From Dyadobacter sp. (GTDB lineage Bacteria > Bacteroidota > Bacteroidia > Cytophagales > Spirosomataceae): a stretch of DNA of 64,000 bases. The notes under the pieces were generated by a model, which worked only from the letters and a program-made list of their open reading frames with translations, made no database searches and had not been told where the DNA came from. The translations under genes and the position numbers were made by a program. Each line of letters begins with the position of its first letter. The first letter of the stretch is position 1. Of this stretch, positions 25,568 to 34,363 are shown piece by piece. Where the stretch lies: NCBI RefSeq assembly GCF_017744695.1, contig NZ_JAGIAS010000004.1, positions 331,303 to 395,302 on the forward strand. Reading direction: 5' to 3'.

Positions 25568-26579
25568 ATCTGCGCATTTCAGTTGCCGTTACTACGATGT
25601 CAAAGGCACATTGCCCGGCCCCTTTCAGCAATGAAAACCTGATTTCCTTTCCTTTATTCTTCTTGTCCTGTCGCGTGAGCGCAATGATCTCCTCGATATC
25701 TTCCGGCTTGATCTTCACCTTGCCATACGTCGCGAAAAGGAATTCTTCAATATTCGTCAACGTCTGCTGATCGATCATTTTCCGCTCGAACGACAGGTAT
25801 GCCTCCATAATCATCCCCACTGCAATGGCTTCCCCGTGGAAAAGTCGCTCTTTCGGGCCTTTGTTCAAAAAGCACGTCTCCACCGCGTGGCCGAGCGTAT
25901 GTCCGAAATTCAATATTTTCCGCAAACCCTTTTCCGTCGGGTCCTGATCCACCACCTGCTGCTTGATCTTCACCGAATGCGCGATCAGGTCCGGCCAGTT
26001 CTGCTCTTCAAAATCCTTCGCCCGGATCTCCTCCCATTTCGCGCCGTCGGCAATCAGACAATGCTTGATAATCTCCGCAAACCCCGACCGTATTTCCCGT
26101 TCCGGCAATGTTTTCAAAAACACCGGGTCGATGAGCACGCTCTTAGGGATATTGAATACCCCTAAATGGTTTTTAAATCCCTGGAAATCAATCCCCAGCT
26201 TTCCTCCCACGCTCGCATCCACCTGTGAAAGTAATGTCGTCGGAACCTGGATAAAATCTATTCCACGCTTGTACACCGCGGCACAAAACCCGCCCATGTC
26301 GCCGATCACCCCGCCGCCTACATTGATCACCAACGCATGCCGGTCGAGCTCTTCTTTGGTCATGGCCTCCCAGATCTTCTCGCAAGTCGCCAATGTCTTA
26401 TGCGCCTCGCCCGGGGGAACGGTTACAACATTATGCTTCGGCAAAAACGCCTTTAAAATCGGATAGCAATACCTTTTGGTGTTGTTATCTGCTATTACCA
26501 CAATTTTTGAATACTGCTTGGAACTCAAAAAATCCGGTAGACTCTCGCCTATCGGTGCAATTACTACTGACTGATTCAT
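25545..26579 (-). CDS. aroB: 3-dehydroquinate synthase
   Basis: 344 residues, normal length. NAD-binding VINVGGGVIGDMGGFCAAVYKRGI near 85-108, then FIQVPTTLLSQVDASVGGKLGID, FAEIIKHCLIADG and the zinc-ligand region LNFGHTLGHAVETC with HGEAIAVGMIMEAYL. It makes 3-dehydroquinate from DAHP, the second step of the shikimate pathway. No other aro gene is in the window. It reads alone, with a 279-base gap to the divergent VOC gene in which I see no confident promoter. Confidence 0.95.
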   Translation of the reverse strand: MNQSVVIAPIGESLPDFLSSKQYSKIVVIADNNTKRYCYPILKAFLPKHNVVTVPPGEAHKTLATCEKIWEAMTKEELDRHALVINVGGGVIGDMGGFCAAVYKRGIDFIQVPTTLLSQVDASVGGKLGIDFQGFKNHLGVFNIPKSVLIDPVFLKTLPEREIRSGFAEIIKHCLIADGAKWEEIRAKDFEEQNWPDLIAHSVKIKQQVVDQDPTEKGLRKILNFGHTLGHAVETCFLNKGPKERLFHGEAIAVGMIMEAYLSFERKMIDQQTLTNIEEFLFATYGKVKIKPEDIEEIIALTRQDKKNKGKEIRFSLLKGAGQCAFDIVVTATEMRRSIAYYLG

Positions 26580-26858
26580 TCTAGACTATCATTGAGACGG
26601 GCTCACCACAGATACGATGAGTGCAACCAAATGGATGCGTTGATTTCCAGGTTTTTGAAATAAAATTTTGGAAAACCATTTTAAAGATAGCAATTATTAT
26701 GCTTATCAAATAATCATTTAGATTTTGTATCCCGAGAAATTTTTCCACAGGTCGCATTCCCAGTTCAAATGCCTGAGCCACGGCTCGTTTGCTTTTTATT
26801 TCGTAAAATTGCCGCTTCTTAAAGATTATCCACCTTTATCTTCATAATACCTCAACAA

Positions 26859-27917
26859 ATGAGTGCTCCGCTGATCTCTGGAATTCAACAGGTAGGAATT
26901 GGTTGCCAGAACGTACCCGAAACCTGGAAATGGTACCGGCAAGTGCTGGGTTTCGATGTTCCCATATTCGATGAAAAAGCCGATGCCCCGCTCATGACGC
27001 CCTATACCGGCGGCAAAGTACAATCGCGGCAGGCGGCCCTGGTGATCAATATGGCCGGCGGCGGCGGACTGGAAATCTGGTCGTTCACCAGCCGTGTTTC
27101 GCAGCCGGCGAATTTCAAAGTGGAAATCGGTGATCTCGGTATCAATGCGATCCGCTTCAAGGCTCCGGATGTAAAAAAGGCGCATGATTGGGTCAAAAGT
27201 CATTCCAAAGAAGCCACCGGCCCACTCACGAAGCTGCCGGAAGGCGAAGGTTTCTGGGGAACGGATCCTTACGGCAATGTATTTCAGGTCACCAGCGATG
27301 CTACGTGGTTCCAGACCAAAGGTAAAAACGTGGGTGGCGTAGCCGGCGTGGTAATCGGGGTTTCCGACATAGATAAGGCAGCCGTTTTTTACCAAAACCT
27401 GCTCCAACCACTGAATATAGTTTACGACAAAACCGGCGTTTTCGAAGATCTTCCGACCTCGATTCCAGGCCAGCGTTTCCGCAGAATGCTCCTCCGCAAA
27501 AGCTTTACGCCCGACGGCGCATTCAGCCGCCTGCTCGGCGACGTGCAGATCGAGCTCGTACAAGCGCTCGACCGCACGCCTAAAAAGATATTCGAAAACC
27601 GATATTGGGGCGATTGCGGGTACATTCACCTGTGTTTTGACACGCTGGATATGGACGCATTGAAAACCAAGCTGCAAGCACAAGGTTACCCCTTCACAGT
27701 CGATAGCGAAAGCTCATTCGGCATGGAGAACGCTGCCGGCCGTTTCGCCTACCTCGAAGACCCTGACGGTACGCTGATCGAACTCGTGGAAACACACAAA
27801 GTACCTATTCTGAAAAAACTGGGCTGGTTTTTGGATTTGCAAAAAAGAGGGCTGAGAAAACCGCTGCCGAACTGGATGTTGAAGGCGATGGGACTGGGGA
27901 AAGTGAAAGACAAATAG
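26859..27917 (+). CDS. VOC (glyoxalase/dioxygenase) superfamily protein with two domains
   Basis: 352 residues with two vicinal-oxygen-chelate modules: first about 5-150 (ISGIQQVGIGCQNVPETWKW, then GFWGTDPYGNVFQVT) and second about 165-315 (GVAGVVIGVSDIDKAAVFYQ, YIHLCFDTLDMDALKTKLQ, FAYLEDPDGTLIELVETHKV). The metal-ligand pattern is partly visible in the second module (His in YIHLCF, Glu in LIELVE). Substrate unknown; the layout recalls dioxygenases and lyases of aromatic or methylmalonyl compounds but I cannot choose. The C-terminal 35 residues are basic and carry a KLGWFLDLQKRGLRKPLPNW segment. Strong terminator follows. Confidence 0.78.
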   Translation: MSAPLISGIQQVGIGCQNVPETWKWYRQVLGFDVPIFDEKADAPLMTPYTGGKVQSRQAALVINMAGGGGLEIWSFTSRVSQPANFKVEIGDLGINAIRFKAPDVKKAHDWVKSHSKEATGPLTKLPEGEGFWGTDPYGNVFQVTSDATWFQTKGKNVGGVAGVVIGVSDIDKAAVFYQNLLQPLNIVYDKTGVFEDLPTSIPGQRFRRMLLRKSFTPDGAFSRLLGDVQIELVQALDRTPKKIFENRYWGDCGYIHLCFDTLDMDALKTKLQAQGYPFTVDSESSFGMENAAGRFAYLEDPDGTLIELVETHKVPILKKLGWFLDLQKRGLRKPLPNWMLKAMGLGKVKDK

Positions 27918-27949
27918 TACAATTCCCGGCATCCATAAATACAATTTTC

Positions 27950-27989
27950 AAGAATTAATCATGCAAATTTGCATGGTTAATTCTTTTTT
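27950..27989 (+). terminator. intrinsic terminator of the VOC gene
   Basis: AAGAATTAA (27950-27958) pairs with TTAATTCTT (27977-27985); the inner part TC/GG and ATGCA/TGCAT continues the stem to a 4-base loop, 16 pairs in all. T run 27984-27989. Confidence 0.85.
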
Positions 27990-28005
27990 GAGGTAACACT
28001 AAACC

Positions 28006-28986
28006 TTACCATTTACTCCCCACCCAGGCCAGCAAAGGCAGCCCAATAAATGTACCGAGTCCAGCCTGCCAGCCAGCAAACACGTTGACGATAATGGAAA
28101 GCAGCACGACGATCACCGGATATAAATACAGCAGCATTCCAAACAACACGGAGTCATAAAAAACCGACCTGGCAGTTAGTTTGGCTGCCTTTTTCTGAAA
28201 GAACGAATACAATGGCAAATGAACCATGCGACCGACCCAGCCTATTGCGCCCAGCAACGGGTTACTCTTCGCTTTGGGAGTTGCGCATTGGTCGAAAAAT
28301 GCATTCAAGTGCCGCTGTTGCTCGGCTTTCGGTAAGTCATTGGAAATGGTGAGGATTTCACCATTCATCTTCCGGTCGAGGATTTCGTTGAATTCCCGGA
28401 GCCACTTTTCATATTCCTGCGGACTGGTTTGAATGTCATCAGCGGCTATGGCTTCTCCGAAATTCAATGAAACGCGTTTGCCCGGTCCGCGGAAGTTCTC
28501 ATAGTTGAGGCCAGTCGGGATCACCTTCATACTTTGGAGTGCGTCGTCGCCGTACCAGATTTTATAGGCCATCCTTGCGGTACCCTTACCAAGGGGTCGT
28601 AACCGCCATTCATTCACACAAATACCCTCAGAGAATACCACTACCGCATCGCCTTTTTTCAGCGCGTCGTGACTTTCCTGCGCAGTAACATCATGATTTT
28701 TAACATATTGACGCCCTTCTGACCCACGAAAAACAGGGATCAGGTTGATCTGCCGTAGCCAGAATGCGGCCGCTTTTTTGCGGAACACATCTCCGCGCGT
28801 GAGCGTATGAATCGGCTGTTCCAAAACGGAACCGATCACAACAGCATCGAAAAAAGAATCGGGATGGTTGGAGGCCAAAAGCAGCGGCGCTCCTTTGGGT
28901 AATTTATCGAAATTGACTACGCAAAGCTTTCTCAGATAAATAGGCAATGCCAGACGGACCAGAAAACGCGAGAAATAGTAAAACAA
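28006..28986 (-). CDS. PlsC-type lysophospholipid/glycerol-phosphate acyltransferase
   Basis: 326 residues. The start is TTG at 28986; there is a stop codon two codons upstream and no in-frame ATG before the catalytic block. Motif 1 is SNHPDSFFDAVV (His with five residues before Asp rather than four), motif 2 region RGDVFRKKAAAFWLRQINLIPVFRGSEG, motif 3 FSEGICVNEWRLRPLGKGTARMA. C-terminal hydrophobic segments (VLFGMLLYLYPVIVVLLSIIVNVF, then GLGTFIGLPLLAWVG) anchor it. It should acylate a lyso-lipid in the inner membrane. A promoter candidate lies at 29008-29037. Confidence 0.8.
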   Translation of the reverse strand: MFYYFSRFLVRLALPIYLRKLCVVNFDKLPKGAPLLLASNHPDSFFDAVVIGSVLEQPIHTLTRGDVFRKKAAAFWLRQINLIPVFRGSEGRQYVKNHDVTAQESHDALKKGDAVVVFSEGICVNEWRLRPLGKGTARMAYKIWYGDDALQSMKVIPTGLNYENFRGPGKRVSLNFGEAIAADDIQTSPQEYEKWLREFNEILDRKMNGEILTISNDLPKAEQQRHLNAFFDQCATPKAKSNPLLGAIGWVGRMVHLPLYSFFQKKAAKLTARSVFYDSVLFGMLLYLYPVIVVLLSIIVNVFAGWQAGLGTFIGLPLLAWVGSKW

Positions 28987-29007
28987 GGTTCAAAAAGTAA
29001 GTTTTTG

Positions 29008-29037
29008 CAAAATTATGGGATTATTTTTTTATTCAAT
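29008..29037 (-). promoter_or_regulatory. candidate promoter of the PlsC-like gene
   Basis: Minus strand: ATTG (29037-29034), 18 bases, TAATTTTG (29015-29008), 21 bases before the TTG start. Confidence 0.38.
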
Positions 29038-29073
29038 CCCAACAGCCAGGGTATTCTGCTTCGGTGAGTTTGC

Positions 29074-29081
29074 TACCTTTG
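29074..29081 (+). promoter_or_regulatory. candidate -7 box for the kinase/HAD pair
   Basis: TACCTTTG fits TAnnTTTG and lies 32 bases before the ATG at 29114; no clear -33 element. Confidence 0.3.
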
Positions 29082-29113
29082 GTGCCATCTGTAAAGCCTA
29101 ATGCGAGATTGGA

Positions 29114-30154
29114 ATGCGTTTAAAAGATTATCCCGAAATTATCCGAAAGGCCTGGGCAGGGTTCGATAGTTCGATCGGGGTCAAATTTGTAGAAGATATC
29201 AGTGCCAAAGTTTCGACCAATCACGTTTTCCGCGTCACGCTCGATAACGACGACAAGGTGGTTGCGAAGCTTTCCTATTTTGGAAAATATGAACATTTCA
29301 AGGAAGATCACCGGATTATACAGGCTCTTTCCAATAATCTGCTTTACCCGTTCGAAAATGTCCTTGCGAAGTCCTTGGTGAAGAATAACCAGGTTTATAC
29401 CTACCGCTACCAGGAAGATTTTGTAGATACCTGGGTGGTTTTTTACAACCCTATCCGCGCCATGAATCGGATGCCGCGACGACTGGAAGAAGAGCACATC
29501 CGAAAACTGGGTACCGAAGCGGCCAAATTCCATCAAGCGTGTTTCCGCGCCAGCCGATCCATTCCAAAGTCGTCCAAAAACCTCCGTACCGACATTACCC
29601 ATTTGCTGGAAATCCTTGAAACCGATACGGGCCAGTACGAGCACCGGGGGTACATCCATATCCTGAAAAAGCAATGCGATATTTTCATGAAAAATATCCA
29701 GCGCCTGAACGTGAGCTCATTCGACCTCATGCCCGTTTTTGTGGATTGGAACATTGGAAACTTCTCGGTTACGGACGATATGAAGTTGTTTTCCCGCTGG
29801 GATTACGACTGGTTCCGCGTATCGTCGCGGGTGATGGATTTCTACTTTTTCAGCAGGGTATGCTCTAATGTTGGCGACCGCACGGTGTTCAGCTATCTCA
29901 TCGGGCCGCTGATGGAAGAGCGCTTCCTGATGTTTTTGCAGGAATACCACAAGGTGTATCCGCTAACGGAGAATGAAGTACGCTTCATGAAGGAAGCCTA
30001 CCGCTTTTTTATCCTGAATTATGTGATCAAATATGGCAAATACTTTTTCCACCGCTCGTACTGCACCAAGTTGCAGCGCGAGGCTTACGAGTTGTATTTC
30101 CCGTCGATCGACGGCTTCGATCCCGATAAGATCCTACGTGCCCTGAAAATTTAG
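29114..30154 (+). CDS. APH-like phosphotransferase (aminoglycoside/choline kinase fold)
   Basis: 346 residues. N-lobe: NHVFRVTLDNDDKVVAKLSYFGKYEHF, with the ATP-site Lys in VVAKLSY. C-lobe: LMPVFVDWNIGNFSV corresponds to the catalytic loop (HxDxxxxN in the family; here Val-Asp with the Asn kept) and FSRWDYDWFRVSSRVMDFYFF to the metal-binding Asp region. It is therefore a small-molecule kinase of the APH/CotH/HipA-like fold group; substrate unknown. A HAD phosphatase gene follows 40 bases later on the same strand, so the pair may act on the same type of phosphate ester. Confidence 0.72.
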   Translation: MRLKDYPEIIRKAWAGFDSSIGVKFVEDISAKVSTNHVFRVTLDNDDKVVAKLSYFGKYEHFKEDHRIIQALSNNLLYPFENVLAKSLVKNNQVYTYRYQEDFVDTWVVFYNPIRAMNRMPRRLEEEHIRKLGTEAAKFHQACFRASRSIPKSSKNLRTDITHLLEILETDTGQYEHRGYIHILKKQCDIFMKNIQRLNVSSFDLMPVFVDWNIGNFSVTDDMKLFSRWDYDWFRVSSRVMDFYFFSRVCSNVGDRTVFSYLIGPLMEERFLMFLQEYHKVYPLTENEVRFMKEAYRFFILNYVIKYGKYFFHRSYCTKLQREAYELYFPSIDGFDPDKILRALKI

Positions 30155-30194
30155 TCACCTCCTTTCACCCATTCACTCCCAAGACACCAACTGT

Positions 30195-31043
30195 ATGGTA
30201 CTCGATAATTTTAAATCCGTCATATCAAAATACGACGTTATTTTCTTCGACGCGTTCGGCGTACTTAAAACGTATAACGGGTTGATCCCCGGCATTGAAA
30301 ACACATTTGCCTACCTGCGCGAGCACGAAAAAGATTTTTACGTGGTTACCAACGATGCCTCCCGCAGCCCCGAGCAACTGGCACAGAGCTATGTGAACCT
30401 GGGTATCAACGATGTCACCCCCGACCGCATCATCTCGTCGGGTATGCTCGCCCGCGAGTACCTGGATTTGAAAGTAAGAAAAGGTACCGTTGCGTATCTG
30501 GGAACTGAAAACTCAGCCCATTACATCGAAACTTCCGACCTCAAAACGCTCTCGATCCGTCAGCTGGATTTGAATAATGTGGGGGATATCAATGCGCTGG
30601 TGTTTCTGGACGATGAAGGTTTCGACTGGAATACCGATCTAACCAAAACGCTGAACCTGTTGCGGAAACGCAATATTCCCGTGATCGTGGCCAATACGGA
30701 CAAGACTTATCCTGCGTCCAAAAGCCGCGTATCCTTTGCTATCGGCGCATTGGCGAAGATGATCGAGAACACCATTGGGCGCGAGTTCATCCGCTTCGGC
30801 AAGCCCGACCCGCAGATGTTCATTTTCGCCTACCAGCACATTAAAAACTACCCTAATGTGAGCAAAAAAGACATTTTGATGGTAGGAGACACGCTGAACA
30901 CCGACATCCTCGGCGGAAACAAGTTTGGCCTCGACACCGCGCTCGTGCTCACGGGTAACACGCAGGCGGAAGACGCAGAAGTACGTATCCGCGCGACCGG
31001 TATTATTCCGACTTACATTTGCGTGTCGGCGGTGGTTGAATAA
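30195..31043 (+). CDS. HAD class IIA phosphatase (NagD-like)
   Basis: 282 residues. Motif I FFDAFGVLKTYNGLIPG, motif II YVVTNDASRSPEQLAQ, motif III/IV FIRFGKPDPQMFIFAYQHI and ILMVGDTLNTDILGGNKFGLDTALVLTGNT. The order and the class IIA cap between motifs II and III match NagD/AraL sugar-phosphate or pyridoxal-phosphate phosphatases. The nucleophile block reads DAFGV rather than the usual DxDGV, so the acid/base Asp two residues downstream is replaced by Phe; this is worth noting for activity. Co-directional with the kinase 40 bases upstream. Confidence 0.82.
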   Translation: MVLDNFKSVISKYDVIFFDAFGVLKTYNGLIPGIENTFAYLREHEKDFYVVTNDASRSPEQLAQSYVNLGINDVTPDRIISSGMLAREYLDLKVRKGTVAYLGTENSAHYIETSDLKTLSIRQLDLNNVGDINALVFLDDEGFDWNTDLTKTLNLLRKRNIPVIVANTDKTYPASKSRVSFAIGALAKMIENTIGREFIRFGKPDPQMFIFAYQHIKNYPNVSKKDILMVGDTLNTDILGGNKFGLDTALVLTGNTQAEDAEVRIRATGIIPTYICVSAVVE

Positions 31044-31073
31044 TTGATCGCTGTCACTGGCACATTACTCCCG

Positions 31074-31102
31074 TCCGCACCATATTCCGGTGCGGATTTT
31101 TT
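31074..31102 (+). terminator. intrinsic terminator of the kinase/HAD pair
   Basis: TCCGCACC (31074-31081), 7-base loop, GGTGCGGA (31089-31096), TTTTTT (31097-31102). Confidence 0.82.
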
Positions 31103-31123
31103 GTTATTTTTGATAAAACGACA

Positions 31124-31600
31124 ATGGTTATGGCAATCCAGGCAATTGAAATCACCGAAATTGAAACTCCTCTTGAGGAAACGATGTCGTTGAACCACTC
31201 GCGCCTGATTTACCGCCTGAGCATTCTGCTATCCCAGTACGATGCGCGGTTCGATATTATGCCCGAACTGGAGCTCGAACTATCCGCCGGGCGCAGCAAG
31301 CCGGATTTGTCGATTTTCCAAAACCTATCCTTCAATTGGAAAGAAGACATTATCCGTTACACCGAGCCGCCAATTACTTCCATTGAAATCTTATCCCCCA
31401 CGCAAGCGTACGATGCGCTGACGAGCAAAATCTGGAAAATTTACTTTCCGTCCCGAGTGCAGTCTGCCTGGATCGTCATGCCTTCTATTCAAACTGTCCA
31501 GTTATTCCTCCCTGATCAGCCGGTGCAGAATTTTACCGAATGCGTGTTTACCGACCCTGTAACGGATATTACCATCGATTTAAGGGCGTTGTTCAAATAG
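31124..31600 (+). CDS. Uma2 family (DUF820) endonuclease-fold protein
   Basis: 158 residues. The PD-(D/E)XK-like core is visible: MSLNHSRLIYRLSILLSQY, MPELELELSAGRSKPDLSIF (Glu and PDLSIF acidic residues), then PPITSIEILSPTQAYDALTSKIWKIYF. It is shorter than typical Uma2 proteins (about 190). A TATTTTTG box at 31105-31112 lies just before it, inside the tail of the previous terminator, which would make a very short leader; ATG 31130 is an alternative start. The role of Uma2 proteins is unknown; many genomes carry several copies and another lies at 34364. Confidence 0.82.
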   Translation: MVMAIQAIEITEIETPLEETMSLNHSRLIYRLSILLSQYDARFDIMPELELELSAGRSKPDLSIFQNLSFNWKEDIIRYTEPPITSIEILSPTQAYDALTSKIWKIYFPSRVQSAWIVMPSIQTVQLFLPDQPVQNFTECVFTDPVTDITIDLRALFK

Positions 31601-31620
31601 CTGCGCGTACACAGAGCCAT

Positions 31621-32619
31621 TTATCTAGCTTTCATTTGCACATAATACTCTCTGAATCGTTGATCCTCCTGCCCGGCTTCGACGCCCTTGCCTAATTTCC
31701 GCAACAGTACGGCGCGGTTCTGATGGCACTGCCCGGCCAGCCAGGAGTCGGGGAAGGAACGGGCTGAGCGTGTGAAAAACTCGTATGACTCTCGCAGCAA
31801 TGCGGTATCGCGTTTCGTCATAAACACTTTTCCTTCGTCGAAGTCCTGGCGCCAGCGTTTTGCGATAGGGGTCATGCGTTCGGCTTCCTGGAAAACTTTA
31901 AATGCGGGTATCGCAGGCACTTTCGAGTTCTTAGCGAGAATCGGAGCGACGGGCTTTGCAAAAAATGCGATAATCGCTTCCGTGTAGGCAATGGCCTCCT
32001 TCTGGTTGTGTTCGGGTTGTTTTAATCGCTGCTCCTCAGAAGGATTTGTGAAAAACGAAGCTTCTGCGAGAAGCGCAGGTATTCCGTAGGTATTTCTAAG
32101 TACAGATGCACCCGCATCCGCAAATATGGTGAAGTCGGAAACGAGCGAAACAGGGGTCTGAGGCTGGTGTAAATATTTCAGTAATCGCCCAGCCAGCTCT
32201 TTACCAAAATCCACACTGGCTACATTCTCGGACATATTTCCATGGAAGTAAATGATCGGGAAGTTGACTGATGAATCGGCGGTTGCATTGTGATGGATGG
32301 AGACAAAAAGATCCGCTTTGCGATCCCTGGCCAGTTTGGCACGGTCGGCAAGCGGCACCTCAACGTCCGCGATTCTTGTCATCACCACTTTTGCCCCTTT
32401 CTTTTCGAGCATTTTTTGCAACAGCAATCCTACCCGCAAGTTCACCCACTCTTCCCGCTCTCCGCCCGGGCCGACACGGTAACTATCCGTCGCCGCGGTA
32501 CCGCCGTGACCGGGGTCAATGCAAATGATTTTTCCTTTCAACGGCTTTCGTTTCGATTGCGCTACGCTAAACGATAGGATACCTACGAAAAATAACAAGG
32601 TCAGAAGAATGCGATTCAT
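31621..32619 (-). CDS. N-acetylmuramoyl-L-alanine amidase (Amidase_3), secreted
   Basis: 332 residues with signal peptide (ILLTLLFFVGILSFSVAQ). Amidase_3 domain about 28-220: zinc His in ICIDPGHGGTAATDSYR, Glu in EREEWVNLRVG, His in LFVSIHHNATADSS, and ALLAEASFFTNPSEEQRL where the catalytic Glu lies. About 110 C-terminal residues (KNSKVPAIPAFKVFQEAERM onward) form a helical extension with no domain I recognise. It is a second amidase besides 20267-21064, with different N- and C-termini. Likely periplasmic peptidoglycan hydrolase. Confidence 0.88.
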   Translation of the reverse strand: MNRILLTLLFFVGILSFSVAQSKRKPLKGKIICIDPGHGGTAATDSYRVGPGGEREEWVNLRVGLLLQKMLEKKGAKVVMTRIADVEVPLADRAKLARDRKADLFVSIHHNATADSSVNFPIIYFHGNMSENVASVDFGKELAGRLLKYLHQPQTPVSLVSDFTIFADAGASVLRNTYGIPALLAEASFFTNPSEEQRLKQPEHNQKEAIAYTEAIIAFFAKPVAPILAKNSKVPAIPAFKVFQEAERMTPIAKRWRQDFDEGKVFMTKRDTALLRESYEFFTRSARSFPDSWLAGQCHQNRAVLLRKLGKGVEAGQEDQRFREYYVQMKAR

Positions 32620-32709
32620 GGGTTCAGGATAATGAAATCATAAATTAGGAATGATCAAGCGGTTGCGCAAGCCTTCCCGACGGTTTCCCTGCATTAACCT
32701 TTTTCCTGC

Positions 32710-32717
32710 TATTTTTG
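32710..32717 (+). promoter_or_regulatory. candidate -7 box for yifB
   Basis: TATTTTTG fits TAnnTTTG and lies 35 bases before the ATG at 32753; -33 element weak. Confidence 0.3.
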
Positions 32718-32752
32718 CCTAAAATTTTTCTATTTACTCAAAGCACACACTT

Positions 32753-34294
32753 ATGCTTGCTAAAACCTACGGAAGCGCCGTTTTCGGCGTCGATGCGACG
32801 ATCATCACAATTGAAGTCAATGTCGGCCAGGGGCTGGGATTTTATATGGTCGGCCTGGCCGACAGCGCTGTGAAGGAAAGCCAGCAGCGGGTAGAAGCCT
32901 CTCTGAAACACTTCGGCTACAAAATGCCCCGGCAGAAACTGGTCGTGAACCTGGCGCCCGCCGATATCCGGAAAGAAGGTTCCGCCTACGACCTGCCTAT
33001 TGCCATTTGCACCTTACAATGCTCCGACCAGCTCGTTTGCGTCCGGAATCCCGAAGATTACATTATTCTCGGCGAGCTCTCCCTTGATGGCATCCTTCGG
33101 CCTATCAAAGGGGTACTTCCCATCGCCATCGAAGCGCGCAAACAAGGTTTCAAAGGCATCGTCTTACCTTCCGAAAATGCATCAGAAGCCGCCATCGTGA
33201 ACAACCTCGACGTAATCGCCGTCGACACATTGGCGGACGCCATCGATTTCTTCAAGGGAACGAAAGACATAGAGCCCCTTATCGTCGATACGCGCGACCT
33301 GTTTTTCACTTCTCAAAACGACTACGAGGCCGATTTTGAGCACGTGCAGGGACAAGAAAACATCAAACGCGCATTGGAAATCACGGCCGCCGGCGGACAT
33401 AATGCCATTATGATCGGCCCGCCCGGAGCCGGCAAAACCATGCTGGCCAAGCGGATTCCAGGCATATTACCGCCGCTAAGCTTACCGGAAGCGCTAGAAA
33501 CGACCAAAATACATTCTGTGGCCGGCAGGTTGGGCAAGCAGGCCACGCTGGTATCGCGCCGGCCGTTCCGTTCACCGCATCATTCCATCAGCGACGTCGC
33601 GCTGGTGGGTGGTGGGAGTTATCCGCAACCGGGAGAAATATCCCTGGCGCACAATGGTGTATTGTTTCTCGACGAGCTTCCGGAATTTAAAAGGTCGGTA
33701 CTCGAAGTTATGCGACAACCATTGGAAGAAAGGAAAGTGAGTATTTCAAGGGCTAAAATGGCGGTTGAATATCCCACCAACTTCATGCTGATCGCGAGTA
33801 TGAATCCCTGCCCCTGCGGCTATTACAACCATCCCGAAAAAGACTGCGTATGCGGCCCCGGCGTCGTCCAGAAATACCTCAACAAAATCAGCGGCCCACT
33901 GCTCGACCGCATTGATCTGCACGTCGAAGTAACGCCTGTTTCCTTTGAGCAAATCTCCTCCACCCGCAAATCGGAAAGCAGTGAACAAATCCGTGAACGC
34001 GTGATACTAGCCCGCCAGCGCCAGACCGAGCGCTTCAAAAACCATAAGGAAATTTATTCCAATGCGATGATGACACCCGAAATGGTCAAGCAGATCTGCA
34101 TTGTCGAAGACGCCGGCAAAATGCTCCTCCGCAAAGCTATGGAACGCCTCGGCCTCTCCGCCCGCGCCTACGACCGCATTCTCAAAGTCTCCCGCACCAT
34201 CGCCGACCTCGCCGACAGCGATGATATTAAGGTGGAACATTTGGCGGAAGCGATTCAATACCGGAGTCTGGATCGGGAGAATTGGGCGGGATGA
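32753..34294 (+). CDS. YifB/ComM-family Mg-chelatase-like AAA+ ATPase
   Basis: 513 residues. The N-terminal domain has VGLADSAVKESQQRVEASLKH and NLAPADIRKEGSAYDLPIAI, characteristic of YifB. The AAA+ core starts near 205 with HVQGQENIKRALEITAAGGHN, Walker A GPPGAGKTML, then FRSPHHSISDVALVGGG, Walker B VLFLDELPEF, and the zinc-like ASMNPCPCGYYNHPEKDCVCGPG. The C-terminal Mg-chelatase lid has RLGLSARAYDRILKVSRTIADL. ComM proteins are branch-migration helicases used in natural transformation; this is presumably such a helicase. Confidence 0.93.
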   Translation: MLAKTYGSAVFGVDATIITIEVNVGQGLGFYMVGLADSAVKESQQRVEASLKHFGYKMPRQKLVVNLAPADIRKEGSAYDLPIAICTLQCSDQLVCVRNPEDYIILGELSLDGILRPIKGVLPIAIEARKQGFKGIVLPSENASEAAIVNNLDVIAVDTLADAIDFFKGTKDIEPLIVDTRDLFFTSQNDYEADFEHVQGQENIKRALEITAAGGHNAIMIGPPGAGKTMLAKRIPGILPPLSLPEALETTKIHSVAGRLGKQATLVSRRPFRSPHHSISDVALVGGGSYPQPGEISLAHNGVLFLDELPEFKRSVLEVMRQPLEERKVSISRAKMAVEYPTNFMLIASMNPCPCGYYNHPEKDCVCGPGVVQKYLNKISGPLLDRIDLHVEVTPVSFEQISSTRKSESSEQIRERVILARQRQTERFKNHKEIYSNAMMTPEMVKQICIVEDAGKMLLRKAMERLGLSARAYDRILKVSRTIADLADSDDIKVEHLAEAIQYRSLDRENWAG

Positions 34295-34331
34295 TCGTGC
34301 CCATAGTCTATCTTTTCACCCTAAACTTTGT

Positions 34332-34339
34332 TAAATTTG
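34332..34339 (+). promoter_or_regulatory. candidate -7 box that decides the second Uma2 start
   Basis: TAAATTTG fits TAnnTTTG. It overlaps two possible TTG start codons (34328, 34337) of the next gene, so transcription from here would leave the ATG at 34364 as the first usable start. Confidence 0.33.
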
Positions 34340-34363
34340 GAAACACTAGCTTTGACAAAAGAG

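Noticed and set aside
26826-27683. 285-residue open frame antisense to the VOC gene
   Set aside because: The VOC protein has two clear domains; the antisense frame has no motif.
31105-31112. confident promoter for the first Uma2 gene
   Set aside because: TATTTTTG fits the -7 box but lies in the tail of a terminator and has no -33 element, so it is mentioned only in the gene entry.
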